A DNA stretch of 64,000 nucleotides from Antarcticimicrobium sediminis (GCF_004348975.1 NZ_SMFP01000012.1:62001-126000); one strand, 5' to 3'; shown: positions 30,439 to 40,803, numbered from the stretch's first letter. Notes: generated by a model from the sequence alone, not told the origin. Program-made: numbers and translations.

Positions 30439-30535
30439 TGCTCTTTCCTCTTGTTTTGGACTGTTGTCTTGTTTGCCCAAGGGGTAGCGCCGTGCTAGGG
30501 CGATTTCCACCTTGGAATCAGAGGCGCGCGGATAG

Positions 30536-31042
30536 GTGATCGAGCTACAACCGGAAAATCCCGCCGATTGGTGGGCTGTCGAGGCCCTTTATGATCTGTG
30601 TTTCGCACCGGGGCGCGAGGCGTTGTCGTCCTATCGGCTGCGCGATGGCATTGATCCGGTGCGGGGGCTGTCGATGGTGGCGCGCGACAGCGACGGCACC
30701 ATCGCGGGCGCGATCCGGTTCTGGCCGGTGCGTGTGGACGGGCGGCCCGTGCTGTTGCTGGGGCCGGTCGCGGTGCACCCGACCCATCAGGGCGAAGGTC
30801 TGGGCGGGCTGCTGATCGACGAGGGGCTCGCCGCCGCCCGTGCCTCTGGCTGGGCGCGGGTGATGCTGGTGGGCGATGCGCCCTATTATGGCCGTTTCGG
30901 CTTTACCCGGCTGAGCGGGGTGGTGATGCCGCCCCCTACCAACCCGGACCGCGTTCTGGGCCGCGAGCTGGAGCCCGACGCCTGGCGCGATGTCCGCGGG
31001 GCGGTGACCCGCTGGATCGAACGGGAAGAAGCACGGGATTGA
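30536..31042 (+). CDS. GNAT-family N-acetyltransferase
   Basis: A 168-residue acetyltransferase with the acetyl-CoA-binding motif A, VHPTHQGEGLGGLLIDEGL (Q/RxxGxG/A), and the characteristic LVGDAPYYGRFGF, typical of the YhbS-like predicted acetyltransferase group. It begins with GTG at 30536. No ATG is available upstream before the divergent gene. The acceptor is unknown. Confidence 0.88.
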   Translation: MIELQPENPADWWAVEALYDLCFAPGREALSSYRLRDGIDPVRGLSMVARDSDGTIAGAIRFWPVRVDGRPVLLLGPVAVHPTHQGEGLGGLLIDEGLAAARASGWARVMLVGDAPYYGRFGFTRLSGVVMPPPTNPDRVLGRELEPDAWRDVRGAVTRWIEREEARD

Positions 31043-31073
31043 ATTCTGCCCCCGGTATGCCAATCTTGAACAG

Positions 31074-31838
31074 ATGACACCCGAGGACATTACCCTGAGC
31101 CTGCCGGTCGATCCGGAGGCCGAGCTGGATCGCCTTGCCGCGCTGTATCGTGCGGCGGGTGGGCCGGGGATGCGCCTGCTGACGGCCCTAGGTGGGCGCG
31201 CTGAGGGGCTGCTGTCGCGCCTGCCGCCCGAGCTGCGCGGCAAGCTGGGCGCCGCCACCGAACAGGCGCTGACGCTCTCCGTGCGCGCCGCCCAGAGCAG
31301 CCGGGGCAGGGTGCCTGACCAGCCCGGCTGGGTCGACACCGCGCTGACCACCGCGATGGGGGCCGCTGGCGGGTTCGCCGGCCTGCCCGGCGCGCTGGTG
31401 GAACTGCCCGCCACCACCACCATGCTTTTGCGCACGATCCAAGGCGTCGCGGCGCAAAGCGGCTTTGACCCCGCCGCCGAGAACGTGCAATTCGACTGTA
31501 TCCAAGTGTTTGCTTCGGCCGGTCCTTTGAGCCATGACGACGGTGCCGATACCAGCTTTCTTGCGCTGCGTCTGACCCTGACCGGCGGCGCGTTGCAAAA
31601 ACTGATCGCCCAGGTCTCGCCCCGGTTGGCCGTCGTTCTGGGGCAGAAGCTTGCCGCGCAAAGCGTGCCGGTGCTCGGGGCCGTGGCGGGGGCCGGGACC
31701 AATTTCCTGTTTACCCGCTATTACCAGCAGATGGCTTTTGTGCATTTCGGTCTGCGTCGGCTGGCAATCGACGCCGATATCCCCCATGCTGAATTGACCG
31801 AGAGGCTCGCCGCACGAATGGGGGCCGTGAAAGCCTGA
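31074..31838 (+). CDS. EcsC-family protein
   Basis: A 254-residue protein with the EcsC domain over most of its length. DTALTTAMGAAGGFAGLPGALVELPATTTMLLRTIQGVA is the typical glycine- and alanine-rich central region that may associate with membranes, and the C-terminus holds VLGAVAGAGTNFLFTRYYQQMA. EcsC in Bacillus is named for an ABC transporter operon, but its biochemical role is unknown. It lies 31 bp after the GNAT gene. Confidence 0.85.
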   Translation: MTPEDITLSLPVDPEAELDRLAALYRAAGGPGMRLLTALGGRAEGLLSRLPPELRGKLGAATEQALTLSVRAAQSSRGRVPDQPGWVDTALTTAMGAAGGFAGLPGALVELPATTTMLLRTIQGVAAQSGFDPAAENVQFDCIQVFASAGPLSHDDGADTSFLALRLTLTGGALQKLIAQVSPRLAVVLGQKLAAQSVPVLGAVAGAGTNFLFTRYYQQMAFVHFGLRRLAIDADIPHAELTERLAARMGAVKA

Positions 31839-31995
31839 AGGCGACCCGGGGGAGGCTTGGCAGTCGCCGATAAACGCCCCGAAACGTTGCCGATTTTGTA
31901 CACTCTCGCGTGATCTGCCCCCCGCGACCGCCGCGGCCCTTGATCTCGTCCCCCGTGCGGATATCTAATCACAGACCCCAAATGGCGACACGAAG

Positions 31996-32442
31996 ATGAT
32001 CCAATACGCCTTGAAATGTGCCGATGGGCACGATTTTGACAGCTGGTTCCAGTCTGCTGCGGCCTATGACAAGCTGGCCGCCGCCGGCATGGTGCAATGT
32101 TCCATCTGTGGCAGCGGCAAGGTGGAAAAGGCGATGATGACCCCGCGCGTGCGCCCCGAGCGCCAGATCGCGGACGCGCCAGAGCCAAAGACCCCGGATC
32201 GCCCGCTCAGCAAACCTTCCAACGCCGCCGAACAGGCCCTGTCCGAATTGCGCCGCAAGGTCGAGGAAGGCTCTGACTATGTCGGCGTTAACTTCGCCTC
32301 CGAGGCGCGCGCGATGCATCAGGGCGATGCGCCCGAGCGCCCGATCTATGGCGAGGCCAAGCTCGAGGAGGCCCGCGCGCTGGTCGAGGAGGGCATACCG
32401 ATCGCGCCCTTGCCCTTTTTACCCAATCGAAAGGTCAACTGA
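31996..32442 (+). CDS. DUF1178 family protein
   Basis: A 148-residue protein of the DUF1178 family common in Alphaproteobacteria. MIQYALKCADGHDFDSWF and the Cys pair CSIC at residues 35-38, with Cys8, suggest a small zinc-ribbon. The C-terminus DYVGVNFASEARAMHQGD and ARALVEEGIPIAPLP are family hallmarks. Function is unknown. The SDR gene follows after 4 bp, so the two are probably co-transcribed. Confidence 0.9.
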   Translation: MIQYALKCADGHDFDSWFQSAAAYDKLAAAGMVQCSICGSGKVEKAMMTPRVRPERQIADAPEPKTPDRPLSKPSNAAEQALSELRRKVEEGSDYVGVNFASEARAMHQGDAPERPIYGEAKLEEARALVEEGIPIAPLPFLPNRKVN

Positions 32443-32446
32443 GCCT

Positions 32447-33091
32447 ATGCATGTTCTTATCACCGGCGCCGGGCGCGGTATCGGCGCGGCGCTGGCCGGG
32501 CGGTATCGCGCGCAAGGTCACACGGTCAGCGGCACCGCCCGCGATGGCAGCGCCGAGATTGCCCTCGACGTGACCGACCCGCAGGCGCATCGCGCTATGG
32601 CGGCGCAGCTTGCCGATCAGCCGCTGGATCTGCTTGTGTGCAATGCCGGGGTCTATCTGGACAAGGGACAGGCGCTGGAGGGCGGCTATCCGGCAGATAT
32701 GTGGGCGCAGAGCTTTGCGGTGAACGTGACCGGCGTGTTTCTGGCTGTTCAGGCCCTGTTGCCAAATCTGCGCGCGACACCCGGTGCAAAGATTGCCATC
32801 ATTTCGTCGCAGATGGCCTCGCACACCCACGCACCGGGGGGCAGCTATATCTATCGCGCCTCTAAGGCCGCCGTGCTGAATCTGGGTCGCAACCTTGCCA
32901 CCGATCTGCGGGGCGAGGGAATCGCTGTAGGCATCTACCATCCGGGCTGGGTGCAGACCGACATGGGGGGCGGCACGGCAGAGATTTCGGTCGCCGCCGC
33001 CGCCGCCGGGCTGGTGGAGCGGTTTGCCGAACTGGATATGGGCCGAACCGGCTGTTTCGAGACATGGGACGGACGCGCGCACGCGTACTGA
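32447..33091 (+). CDS. Short-chain dehydrogenase/reductase (SDR)
   Basis: A 214-residue classical SDR. It has the cofactor motif TGAGRGIG (residues 6-13), a short acidic turn LDVTD, the NAG motif at LVCNAGVYLDKG and the catalytic serine in SSQMASH. The active-site YxxxK lies in YIYRASKAA. C-terminal PGWVQTDMGG is typical of the carbonyl-reductase-like group. The substrate is unknown. ATG 32447 is chosen because it begins exactly at the beta-strand leading into the glycine motif. Confidence 0.9.
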   Translation: MHVLITGAGRGIGAALAGRYRAQGHTVSGTARDGSAEIALDVTDPQAHRAMAAQLADQPLDLLVCNAGVYLDKGQALEGGYPADMWAQSFAVNVTGVFLAVQALLPNLRATPGAKIAIISSQMASHTHAPGGSYIYRASKAAVLNLGRNLATDLRGEGIAVGIYHPGWVQTDMGGGTAEISVAAAAAGLVERFAELDMGRTGCFETWDGRAHAY

Positions 33092-33286
33092 GGGCTCCCG
33101 CCACAGCCGCATCCATCGCGTTTATCGCAAGTTGTCGCCCCGCCCCGGCCGACCACTGCAGGCGGCGGGGCGCGCTTCGGGGGCGGATGTGCGCGAGACT
33201 CGCGCCACACCCCACGCGCCTTTCTCTTGCGCCCGTCGCGCGCTGCGCGTACACCGCGCCCGACTTCGGGACCAAGGGAAAAGCGC

Positions 33287-34525
33287 ATGCCCGTCCTCGT
33301 GATGAAATTCGGCGGCACATCCGTCGCCAATCTGGATCGTATCCGGCGCGCCGCCAAGCGTGTCGGTGTCGAGGTGGCCAAGGGCTATGACGTGATCGTC
33401 ATCGTCTCGGCCATGTCCGGCAAGACCAATGAGCTGGTCGGTTGGGTGGAAGAAACCTCGCCGCTGTTTGACGCCCGCGAATATGATGCGGTGGTGTCTT
33501 CAGGCGAAAACGTCACCGCTGGTCTGATGGCGCTTACCTTGCAGGAAATGGATGTCCCGGCGCGCAGCTGGCAGGGCTGGCAAGTGCCGCTGAAAACCAC
33601 CAGCACCCATTCGGCCGCCCGGATCGTGGAAATTCCGACCGCGAATGTCACCCAGAAATTCGCCGAGGGCATGAAGGTCGCCGTTGTCGCCGGGTTTCAG
33701 GGCATCAGCCCCGAGGGCCGGATCACCACCTTGGGCCGGGGCGGCTCGGACACCACGGCGGTGGCCTTTGCTGCCGCATTCGGGGCCGAACGCTGCGATA
33801 TCTATACCGATGTGGACGGTGTCTATACCACCGACCCGCGGATCTGCGCAAAGGCGCGCAAGCTGGACAAGATCGCCTTTGAGGAAATGCTGGAACTGGC
33901 CAGCCTTGGTGCCAAGGTGCTGCAAACCCGCTCGGTCGAGCTTGCGATGCGGTTTGGCGTCAAGCTGCGCGTCTTGTCGAGTTTCGAGGAACAGTCCGAC
34001 GAAGCGGGCACACTGGTCTGTGCCGAGGAGGATATCATGGAATCCAATGTTGTGAACGGCGTCGCCTATTCCCGCGACGAGGCCAAGCTGACGTTGCTGT
34101 CGGTGGCGGACCGCCCCGGCATCGCCGCGACGATCTTTACCACGCTCAGCGAGGCAGGCGTCAATGTCGACATGATCGTGCAGAACATCTCGGAAGAGGG
34201 GCGCACGGATATGACCTTTTCCTGCCCCACCAACGAGGTGACCCGCGCCGAGGCGGCGCTGGACAAGATCAAGACCGACGGTCAGCTGAACTATGGTCAG
34301 ATGATCGCCGATACGGAGGTCGCCAAGGTGTCTGTCGTCGGAATCGGCATGCGCAGCCAGTCGGGCGTCGCGGCAAAAATGTTCAAGGTACTCTCGGGTG
34401 AGGGGATCAACATCAAGGTCATTACAACCTCAGAGATAAAGATTTCTGTCCTGATTGACCGGAAATACATGGAACTTGCCGTTCAGGCGCTGCATGATGC
34501 GTTCAATCTGGACAAGGCGGCCTGA
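33287..34525 (+). CDS. lysC: Aspartate kinase
   Basis: A 412-residue aspartokinase. The kinase domain begins MKFGGTSVAN (family KFGGTSV); VVSSGENVTAGL, GRGGSDTTA and TDVDGVYTTDPR are the nucleotide and aspartate sites. Two C-terminal ACT domains (from about residue 265, LLSVADRPGIAATIF, and from about 345, VSVVGIGMRSQSGVA) predict feedback by lysine and/or threonine. It catalyses the first step from aspartate towards lysine, threonine and methionine. It stands 46 bp before ptsP. Confidence 0.97.
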   Translation: MPVLVMKFGGTSVANLDRIRRAAKRVGVEVAKGYDVIVIVSAMSGKTNELVGWVEETSPLFDAREYDAVVSSGENVTAGLMALTLQEMDVPARSWQGWQVPLKTTSTHSAARIVEIPTANVTQKFAEGMKVAVVAGFQGISPEGRITTLGRGGSDTTAVAFAAAFGAERCDIYTDVDGVYTTDPRICAKARKLDKIAFEEMLELASLGAKVLQTRSVELAMRFGVKLRVLSSFEEQSDEAGTLVCAEEDIMESNVVNGVAYSRDEAKLTLLSVADRPGIAATIFTTLSEAGVNVDMIVQNISEEGRTDMTFSCPTNEVTRAEAALDKIKTDGQLNYGQMIADTEVAKVSVVGIGMRSQSGVAAKMFKVLSGEGINIKVITTSEIKISVLIDRKYMELAVQALHDAFNLDKAA

Positions 34526-34571
34526 GTGGATTTTCCTCGGGTCGTCTGATACCCCAATGTGAACGAGGCCC

Positions 34572-36815
34572 ATGCCCGACGGCACGGAAAGCGAGAGTCG
34601 CAAGCTGCTGAGGCGGTTGCAAGAGGTCATGGCGGGCAGTGATGCCGGTCAGGCCCGGCTGGACAAGATTACCCATTTGATCGCCGACAGCATGGGGACC
34701 GAGGTTTGCTCGGTCTATCTGTTCCGCGATCCCGAAACGCTGGAACTTTGCGCCACCGAAGGGTTGGACGCTGCGGCGGTGCACAGCACCCGGATGCGTC
34801 TGGGCGAGGGGTTGGTGGGCCGGGTGGCCCGGACCGGGCGTGTGATCAACACCCGCAATGCGCCGGCCGAACCCGGTTTCCGCTACATGGCCGAGACCGG
34901 CGAAGAACGCTATTCCTCTTTCCTCGGGATCCCGATTCAACGGCTGGGCGAATCGATGGGCGTGCTGGTGGTGCAATCGCACGACGCTCGGGAATTTTCC
35001 GCCGATGAGGTTTATGCCCTTGAGGTGGTGGCGATGGTGATCGCCGAGATGACCGAGTTGGGCGCTTTCGTCGGCGAGGGCGCGGCGCTGTCGCCGCTGC
35101 ATCAGCGCTCGGTGGTGATCCGTGGCATCAGTGCGCAGGAAGGCGCCGCCGAGGGCCATGTCTGGCTGCATGAGCCCCGGGTCGTCGTCACCAACCCGAT
35201 CGCCGATGATCCCATTCGCGAGCTGGAGCGGATGACCGAAGCGGTCGAGGAGCTGCGCGTTGGTGTCGACAAGATGTTGGAGCTGTCGCGCGGGGCCGAC
35301 ACGGAACAGCTTCAGGTGCTTGAAGCCTACCGGATGTTCGCCAATTCCAAGGGCTGGATGCGCCGCATGTCCGAAGACATCGCCCGCGGCCTGTCGGCCG
35401 AGGCGGCGGTGGAAAAGGAACAAAGCCTGGCGCGCAACAGGATCTCGCAGTCGCAGGATGCCTATTTGCGCGAACGGCTGTCGGATCTTGATGATCTGTC
35501 GAACCGGCTGCTGCGCATCCTGACCGGGCAGGGCAACAACACCGGTGCCGAAATGCCGGCGGATCCGATCCTGATCGCGCGCAATATCGGGCCCGGGGAT
35601 TTGCTGGAATATGGTCGCGGCCTGCGCGCCATCGTGCTCGAAGAGGGGTCGGTCGGATCGCACGCCGCCATCGTCGCCCGGGCGCTGGCGATTCCGCTGG
35701 TGGTGCGGGCCAAACGGATTACGACCGAGGCGCTGAATGGCGATCATCTGGTGGTGGATGGCGATCACGGCATGGTGCATCTGCGCCCCGACGAGTCGGT
35801 GGTCGGCGCCTTTCGCGACAAGATCGCGATGCACGCCGAGGCCCAGCAGCGCTATGCCTCGATACGCGACAAACCGGCCGAGACGCTGGATGGGGTGAGC
35901 ATCAGTCTGCTGATGAACGCCGGGCTGATGGCCGATCTGCCGTCGCTGGACGATTCCGGGGCCGAGGGGGTTGGCCTGTTCCGGACCGAACTGCAATTCC
36001 TTGTCCGCAACAAGATGCCGAAACGCTCGGAATTGGTGGCGCTTTATGACCGGGTGCTGGATGCCGCGCATGGCAAACGGGTGGTGTTCCGGACGCTGGA
36101 TATCGGCTCGGACAAGGTGCTGCCCTATATGAAGCCCAACGATGAACCCAACCCGGCGCTGGGGTGGCGCGCGATCCGGGTCGGGCTGGACAAGCCCGGG
36201 GTGATGCGGATGCAGCTTCAGGCGCTGCTGCGCGCGGCCAACGGGCGGCCGCTGTCCGTCATGTTCCCCTTTGTCGCCCAGTTCGAGGAATATCGCGCCG
36301 CCCGGGCCGAGGTCGACAAGACCATCGCGCGGGAAGAGCGGCTGGGCCACACGCTGCCCGAAAGCATCGAGATCGGCGCCATGCTGGAAACCCCCTCTCT
36401 GGCGTTTGCACCACAGAAGTTCTTTGACGAGGTGGGGTTCGTGTCGATCGGCGGCAATGATCTCAAGCAGTTCTTTTTTGCTGCGGACCGTGAAAACGAA
36501 CGGGTGCGGCGGCGCTATGATACGCTGAACGTAAGTTTTCTCAGCCTGCTTGAACAGATCGTCGAGCGCTGTGATCGCTCTGGCACGCCGCTGAGTTTCT
36601 GCGGTGAAGATGCGGGCCGCCCGGTCGAGGCCTTGTGTCTGGCCGCGATTGGCCTGCGCACCCTGTCGATGCGCCCGGCCTCGATCGGGCCGGTGAAAAG
36701 CCTGCTGCGGCGTACCAATCTGGGCGAGGTGCGCAAGATCATCTTTGACGCCCGCCATCGCGGTGATCAGTCGGTCCGCCCGGCGGTGATGGAGTATCTG
36801 CGCAGCATCGGATGA
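34572..36815 (+). CDS. ptsP: Phosphoenolpyruvate-protein phosphotransferase of the nitrogen PTS (EI-Ntr)
   Basis: A 747-residue three-part protein. A GAF domain lies at about residues 17-160 (TEVCSVYLF, SFLGIPIQRLGES). The phosphohistidine domain has His364 in EEGSVGSHAAIVARALAIPL. The PEP-binding TIM barrel has SGAEGVGLFRTELQFL, FRTLDIGSDKVLPY, GAMLETPS, GGNDLKQFFFA and SFCGEDAGRP. It starts the PTS-Ntr phosphorelay to NPr and EIIA-Ntr, which in this group regulates nitrogen, potassium and carbon storage rather than sugar uptake. The GAF domain in related proteins senses glutamine. Being next to lysC is a common alphaproteobacterial arrangement. Confidence 0.96.
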   Translation: MPDGTESESRKLLRRLQEVMAGSDAGQARLDKITHLIADSMGTEVCSVYLFRDPETLELCATEGLDAAAVHSTRMRLGEGLVGRVARTGRVINTRNAPAEPGFRYMAETGEERYSSFLGIPIQRLGESMGVLVVQSHDAREFSADEVYALEVVAMVIAEMTELGAFVGEGAALSPLHQRSVVIRGISAQEGAAEGHVWLHEPRVVVTNPIADDPIRELERMTEAVEELRVGVDKMLELSRGADTEQLQVLEAYRMFANSKGWMRRMSEDIARGLSAEAAVEKEQSLARNRISQSQDAYLRERLSDLDDLSNRLLRILTGQGNNTGAEMPADPILIARNIGPGDLLEYGRGLRAIVLEEGSVGSHAAIVARALAIPLVVRAKRITTEALNGDHLVVDGDHGMVHLRPDESVVGAFRDKIAMHAEAQQRYASIRDKPAETLDGVSISLLMNAGLMADLPSLDDSGAEGVGLFRTELQFLVRNKMPKRSELVALYDRVLDAAHGKRVVFRTLDIGSDKVLPYMKPNDEPNPALGWRAIRVGLDKPGVMRMQLQALLRAANGRPLSVMFPFVAQFEEYRAARAEVDKTIAREERLGHTLPESIEIGAMLETPSLAFAPQKFFDEVGFVSIGGNDLKQFFFAADRENERVRRRYDTLNVSFLSLLEQIVERCDRSGTPLSFCGEDAGRPVEALCLAAIGLRTLSMRPASIGPVKSLLRRTNLGEVRKIIFDARHRGDQSVRPAVMEYLRSIG

Positions 36816-37567
36816 GGGGCGCGGTTTCGCGCGCTAAATCTCCCCTATGCGGCGGGTCCTGAAGGGTTCGGATGCGCTAGAGAGTGATTTCTGAGTTGAT
36901 ATATTGCGATATATTTCATGATATATGCTCAGTTAACTGCGCGATTGCCTAACATATCGAACATTGGTGTCATTTCTCCACAAGGTGACCTCGGCGCTAA
37001 GACCTGCTTTGGCGAGGATAGACGGCGCGCGCCGCACCGGGCAAAGGCCGGGCAAAAGGCAGAGCGGTGCAGGCCGCTTTTATCAGGGGAAAACCGCAAA
37101 ACGGGGGGCGAAACTCGTAGAACTTCAGAAAGGGCCACCCAATTTGGTCTCTTTCCGGCGGTCAGGCACCGATATCGGGGCGGAGAAACGGATTGTCGTT
37201 GGTAGTCTTATTGTTATTTATCAAATAAATAAGATGCAAAGATAATGTGATTTTCGGAAAGCCCTCTCTAGATCCAGCGGCGCCTGCAATGGAGGTGGGC
37301 TCACCCTGCGCGAGTTCCACCAGTGACCGAAGGCAATGGCCCCTGGCTGAGCCTGAGCCGCCCTGAACCGCAGGGGGATATCGCCCGGACCAGACTGCGC
37401 GCGCCTTTGCCGTGGCGGGCCTGTCCTGCGGTTTCGGGTTGCAAATCCGGGCCCCGCTTTGGATTGTGAATGCAAGCGTCCGGGACACATGCGCATATGG
37501 CGCTGCGGGACCAAGCCCGCGCCCGATCGCAGAAAAGATGGCGGACCGCCGCCAGAGCAGGAGAGCG
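36816..37567. other. 750-bp gene-free gap, partly AT-rich
   Basis: No supported gene. At 36898-36926 the 7-mer GATATAT occurs three times (36898, 36908, 36920) within an AT-rich patch. At 37207-37233 an imperfect inverted repeat, CTTATTGTTATTT-ATC-AAATAAATAAG, forms a second AT-rich patch in otherwise GC-rich DNA. Short open frames here have neither good starts nor recognisable products. The edd promoter and leader should be in the right-hand part. Confidence 0.6.
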
Positions 37568-39400
37568 ATGACCTTACACCCTATCCTTTACAAGGTGACC
37601 GAGCGGATCATCGCGCGCAGCCGGGCGTCGCGCACGGCCTATCTGGCGCGCATGCAGGCGGCCCGCGAGCAGGGGCCGGCGCGGGCACATCTGTCCTGTT
37701 CCGGTCAGGCCCACGCCTATGCCAGTGCGGGCCCAGATCAACAGGCGCTAGCGCAGGGCGGCGCTGGCAATCTGGGCATCGTCACCGCCTATAACGATAT
37801 GCTTTCAGCGCATAGCCCGTTCGAGCAGTTTCCCGAACTGATCCGCCAAGCCGTGCGCGAGGTCGGCGGCACCGCACAGGTTGCGGGGGGCGTTCCGGCC
37901 ATGTGTGACGGTGTCACCCAAGGCGCGCCGGGGATGGAGCTGAGCCTGTTTTCGCGCGACCTGATCGCCATGTCCGCCGGTGTCGCGTTGAGCCATGATG
38001 TGTTTGACGCCGCCGTTTTCCTTGGGGTCTGTGACAAGATCGTGCCCGGGCTGGTGATCGCGGCGCAAAGCTTTGGCCATCTGCCCGCTGTTTTCCTGCC
38101 TGCGGGGCCGATGACCAGCGGTCTGGCGAACGATGAAAAGGCCAAGGTGCGCCAGCAATTCGCCGCCGGTGAGATCGGGCGCGAAGAGCTGATGGCAGCC
38201 GAGATGGCCGCGTATCACGGGCCGGGCACCTGCACCTTTTACGGCACCGCCAATTCCAACCAGATGCTGATGGAATTCATGGGGCTGCACCTGCCGGGGG
38301 CCAGCTTTGTCAATCCGGGCACGCCGCTGCGCGCGGCGCTGACCCGCGCAGGCGCGCAGCGGGCGCTGGCGATGAGCGCTCTGGGTGCGGAGTATACACC
38401 GGTCTGTCGCATCCTTGACGAGCGTGCCTTCGTCAACGGCATCGTCGGGCTGAACGCGACGGGCGGGTCGACCAATCATCTGATCCATCTGATCGCGATG
38501 GCACGGATGGGCGGTATCATTCTGGATTGGCTGGATTTTTCCGAAATTTCAGAGATCACGCCGCTGGTCGCGCGGGTCTATCCCAACGGGTTGGCCGATG
38601 TGAACCATTTCCATGCCGCTGGTGGGCTGGGCTATACCATCGCCACGCTGCTTGACGCCGGCTTGCTGCATCCCGACACCGAAACCGTGGCCGGACCGGG
38701 GCTGCACCGCTATACTCAAGAGGCGCAGCTGATCGACGGTGAGCTGAGCTGGGCGGCGGGGGCGGGTCACAGCCTGAACGAATCCATCCTGCGCCCGGCA
38801 AGCAAGCCGTTCCAGCCCAGTGGTGGGTTGAAGCGGCTGGCGGGCACGCTTGGAACGGCGGTGATTAAGGTGTCCGCGGTGGCCCCCGAACACCACGTGG
38901 TCGAAGCGCCGGTGCGGGTCTTTGACGATCAGGAGGCGGTCAAGCTGGCGTTTCACAATGGCGAGCTGACCGGCGATGTCGTGGTCGTGGTCCGCTTTCA
39001 GGGGCCGCGTGCCAACGGCATGCCAGAATTGCACAGCTTGACGCCGATTCTGTCCATTCTGCAGGGGCGCGGGCAAAAGGTCGCTCTGGTGACGGATGGG
39101 CGCATGTCCGGCGCGTCTGGCAAGGTGCCTGCGGCGATCCATGTCTGCCCCGAGGCGCTGGAGGGCGGCCCGATTGCCCGGCTGCGCGATGGCGACGTGC
39201 TGCGGGTGGATGCGCGGGCCGGGCGGCTCGACATCGTGAGCGAGGGCGTGTTGGAGCGCGCCGCTGCGGTGGCGGATCTCTCTTCCCATGCGGTGGGGAT
39301 AGGGCGCGAATTGTTCGCGGTCTTTCGCAAGGCGGTTTCGCCTGCGACGGCGGGGGCGTCGGTGTTCGGTGATGCGACGGGGGCAAGCGATGGCGATTGA
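37568..39400 (+). CDS. edd: Phosphogluconate dehydratase
   Basis: A 610-residue Entner-Doudoroff dehydratase of the IlvD/Edd family. [45 protein letters not shown] (Fe-S cysteines), [13 protein letters not shown] and [17 protein letters not shown] are all present. It converts 6-phosphogluconate to KDPG, and the [4Fe-4S] cofactor makes it oxidation-sensitive. AGGAGA precedes ATG 37568; an earlier in-frame start adds non-homologous sequence. The end overlaps eda by 11 bp. Confidence 0.96.
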   Translation: MTLHPILYKVTERIIARSRASRTAYLARMQAAREQGPARAHLSCSGQAHAYASAGPDQQALAQGGAGNLGIVTAYNDMLSAHSPFEQFPELIRQAVREVGGTAQVAGGVPAMCDGVTQGAPGMELSLFSRDLIAMSAGVALSHDVFDAAVFLGVCDKIVPGLVIAAQSFGHLPAVFLPAGPMTSGLANDEKAKVRQQFAAGEIGREELMAAEMAAYHGPGTCTFYGTANSNQMLMEFMGLHLPGASFVNPGTPLRAALTRAGAQRALAMSALGAEYTPVCRILDERAFVNGIVGLNATGGSTNHLIHLIAMARMGGIILDWLDFSEISEITPLVARVYPNGLADVNHFHAAGGLGYTIATLLDAGLLHPDTETVAGPGLHRYTQEAQLIDGELSWAAGAGHSLNESILRPASKPFQPSGGLKRLAGTLGTAVIKVSAVAPEHHVVEAPVRVFDDQEAVKLAFHNGELTGDVVVVVRFQGPRANGMPELHSLTPILSILQGRGQKVALVTDGRMSGASGKVPAAIHVCPEALEGGPIARLRDGDVLRVDARAGRLDIVSEGVLERAAAVADLSSHAVGIGRELFAVFRKAVSPATAGASVFGDATGASDGD

Positions 39401-40037
39401 TCCGGTGACAGCAAGCCACCGAATGCGCGCGCTGGGGGCGATGGCCCCGGTGATCCCGGTTCTGGTCGTCGAAGACGCGGCCCAGGCCCGACCGCTGGCC
39501 GAGGCCTTGGTAGCTGGTGGCTTGCCGGTATTGGAGGTCACACTGCGGACGCCGGCAGCGCCCGAGGTGATCCGGCAGATGTGCGATGTGCCCGGTGCGA
39601 TTGTCGGGGCTGGCACCGTGATCACACCGGCCGATGTGCAGATCGCGCGCGCGGCAGGGGCGCAATTCGCGGTCTCTCCCGGCGCGACGGATGCACTGCT
39701 TGCGGCCTGCGAGGCGGCGGATCTGCCGCTTTTGCCCGGTGCGGTCACCGCGAGCGAGGCGATGGTGCTGCTGGCGCGCGGCTATGATCTACTGAAATTC
39801 TTTCCCGCCGAAGCCGCGGGTGGCGTGGCCGTGCTCAAGGCGCTGGCTGCACCGCTGCCGCAGATCAGCTTTTGCCCCACCGGCGGGGTCAGCCCGACAA
39901 ATGCGCGCGACTACCTTGCGCTTTCGACAGTTCCCTGCGTCGGTGGTAGCTGGGTGACCCCGAAATCGCTGCTCGCCGCCGGAGACTGGCCCGCAATCCG
40001 CGCGCTGGCGCAACAGGCGCGGCATCTGGGGAAGTAA
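39390..40037 (+). CDS. eda: 2-Dehydro-3-deoxy-6-phosphogluconate aldolase
   Basis: A 215-residue class I KDPG aldolase. [23 protein letters not shown] (catalytic Glu), [21 protein letters not shown], the Schiff-base lysine in [12 protein letters not shown] and FCPTGGV are conserved. It splits KDPG to pyruvate and glyceraldehyde 3-phosphate. ATG 39390 begins within edd, so the two are translationally coupled. With glk at 4 kb, the window encodes glucose phosphorylation and the two distinctive enzymes of the pathway, but not zwf or pgl. Confidence 0.95.
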   Translation: MAIDPVTASHRMRALGAMAPVIPVLVVEDAAQARPLAEALVAGGLPVLEVTLRTPAAPEVIRQMCDVPGAIVGAGTVITPADVQIARAAGAQFAVSPGATDALLAACEAADLPLLPGAVTASEAMVLLARGYDLLKFFPAEAAGGVAVLKALAAPLPQISFCPTGGVSPTNARDYLALSTVPCVGGSWVTPKSLLAAGDWPAIRALAQQARHLGK

Positions 40038-40071
40038 GCGACCAGCGACATGTTCCGGGAGCCGGGGAAGT

Positions 40072-40145
40072 TGGAGGCGAGTAGGAGAATCGAACTCCTG
40101 TACACGGATTTGCAATCCGCTGCGTAACCACTCCGCCAACTCGCC
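40072..40145 (-). tRNA. tRNA-Cys (GCA)
   Basis: On the minus strand, GGCGAGT at the 5' end pairs with ACTCGCC at the 3' end (7-bp acceptor), discriminator U, encoded CCA. The anticodon stem GCGGATT-GCA-AATCCGT presents GCA, and the T loop is GTTCGATTC. About 74 nt, lying after eda and opposite to it. Confidence 0.96.
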
Positions 40146-40443
40146 GCCGATGGTGTAGACAGGCATTTAGACGATCCCTTGGCGCCGTGCAAGAGGGTCT
40201 GCGACACACAGGGGCTACTGCGTCATGTTTCGGTGGCTGGCACGACAAAACCATGGCCTTTGGTGCTATAGATCCATTTCACGGGGGCTCGCGGCATGTC
40301 CCGCGTCGCCTTCTGACGTGCACTTGGCCCCGTGCGGTAACTCTGCGCGGGGCAGGATTACACGGCCAATGTAAAAAACAGGAATTAGGGGCTGATTTTC
40401 ACGGCCATGCCGGATATTTCGGCCCTCAAATAGGGGGCGAAAG

Positions 40444-40761
40444 ATGATCCTGTACGGGCTGAAAACCTGCGATATCTGCCGTAAGGCACTGAAGTTGCTT
40501 GGCAATGCGGATTTCGTCGATGTCCGGGGTGCCGGGGTGCCAGAGGAGGTTTTGCGCGCGGCCCATGCCCAATTTGGCGCCGCGCTGCTTAACACCCGAT
40601 CCACTACTTGGCGCGGGTTGTCCGAGTCGGACCGCGCGGGTGATCCGCTGGCGTTGCTGGCTGCGCATCCGGCGCTGATGAAACGCCCGCTGATCGAGGC
40701 GGATGGCGAGCTTTACCTCGGGTGGGGGCCCGAGGTGCGCGCGGCCCTTGGCTTGGGCTGA
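40444..40761 (+). CDS. ArsC/Spx-family thioredoxin-fold protein
   Basis: This 105-residue protein has the ArsC fold. YGLKTCDICRKALKLL carries a CxxC pair (C9, C12) near the N-terminus, and NTRSTTWR and the KRPLIEADG segment (arsenate reductase RPI/V motif) match the ArsC/YffB group. It probably reduces a thiol or arsenate-like substrate with glutathione, but true arsenate reductases cannot be separated from Spx-like regulators here. No ars operon is adjacent. Confidence 0.85.
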   Translation: MILYGLKTCDICRKALKLLGNADFVDVRGAGVPEEVLRAAHAQFGAALLNTRSTTWRGLSESDRAGDPLALLAAHPALMKRPLIEADGELYLGWGPEVRAALGLG

Positions 40762-40803
40762 GCGCGCCTTTATGTGAAGGTTCGAAACAGGAGGCGAGAC
40801 AAG

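Noticed and set aside
34503-36758. A 751-codon minus-strand frame
   Set aside because: Antisense shadow of ptsP, which has all its family motifs.
36964-37245. Short open frame in the gap before edd
   Set aside because: It starts with TTG without a ribosome site and has basic, low-complexity, non-conserved-looking sequence.
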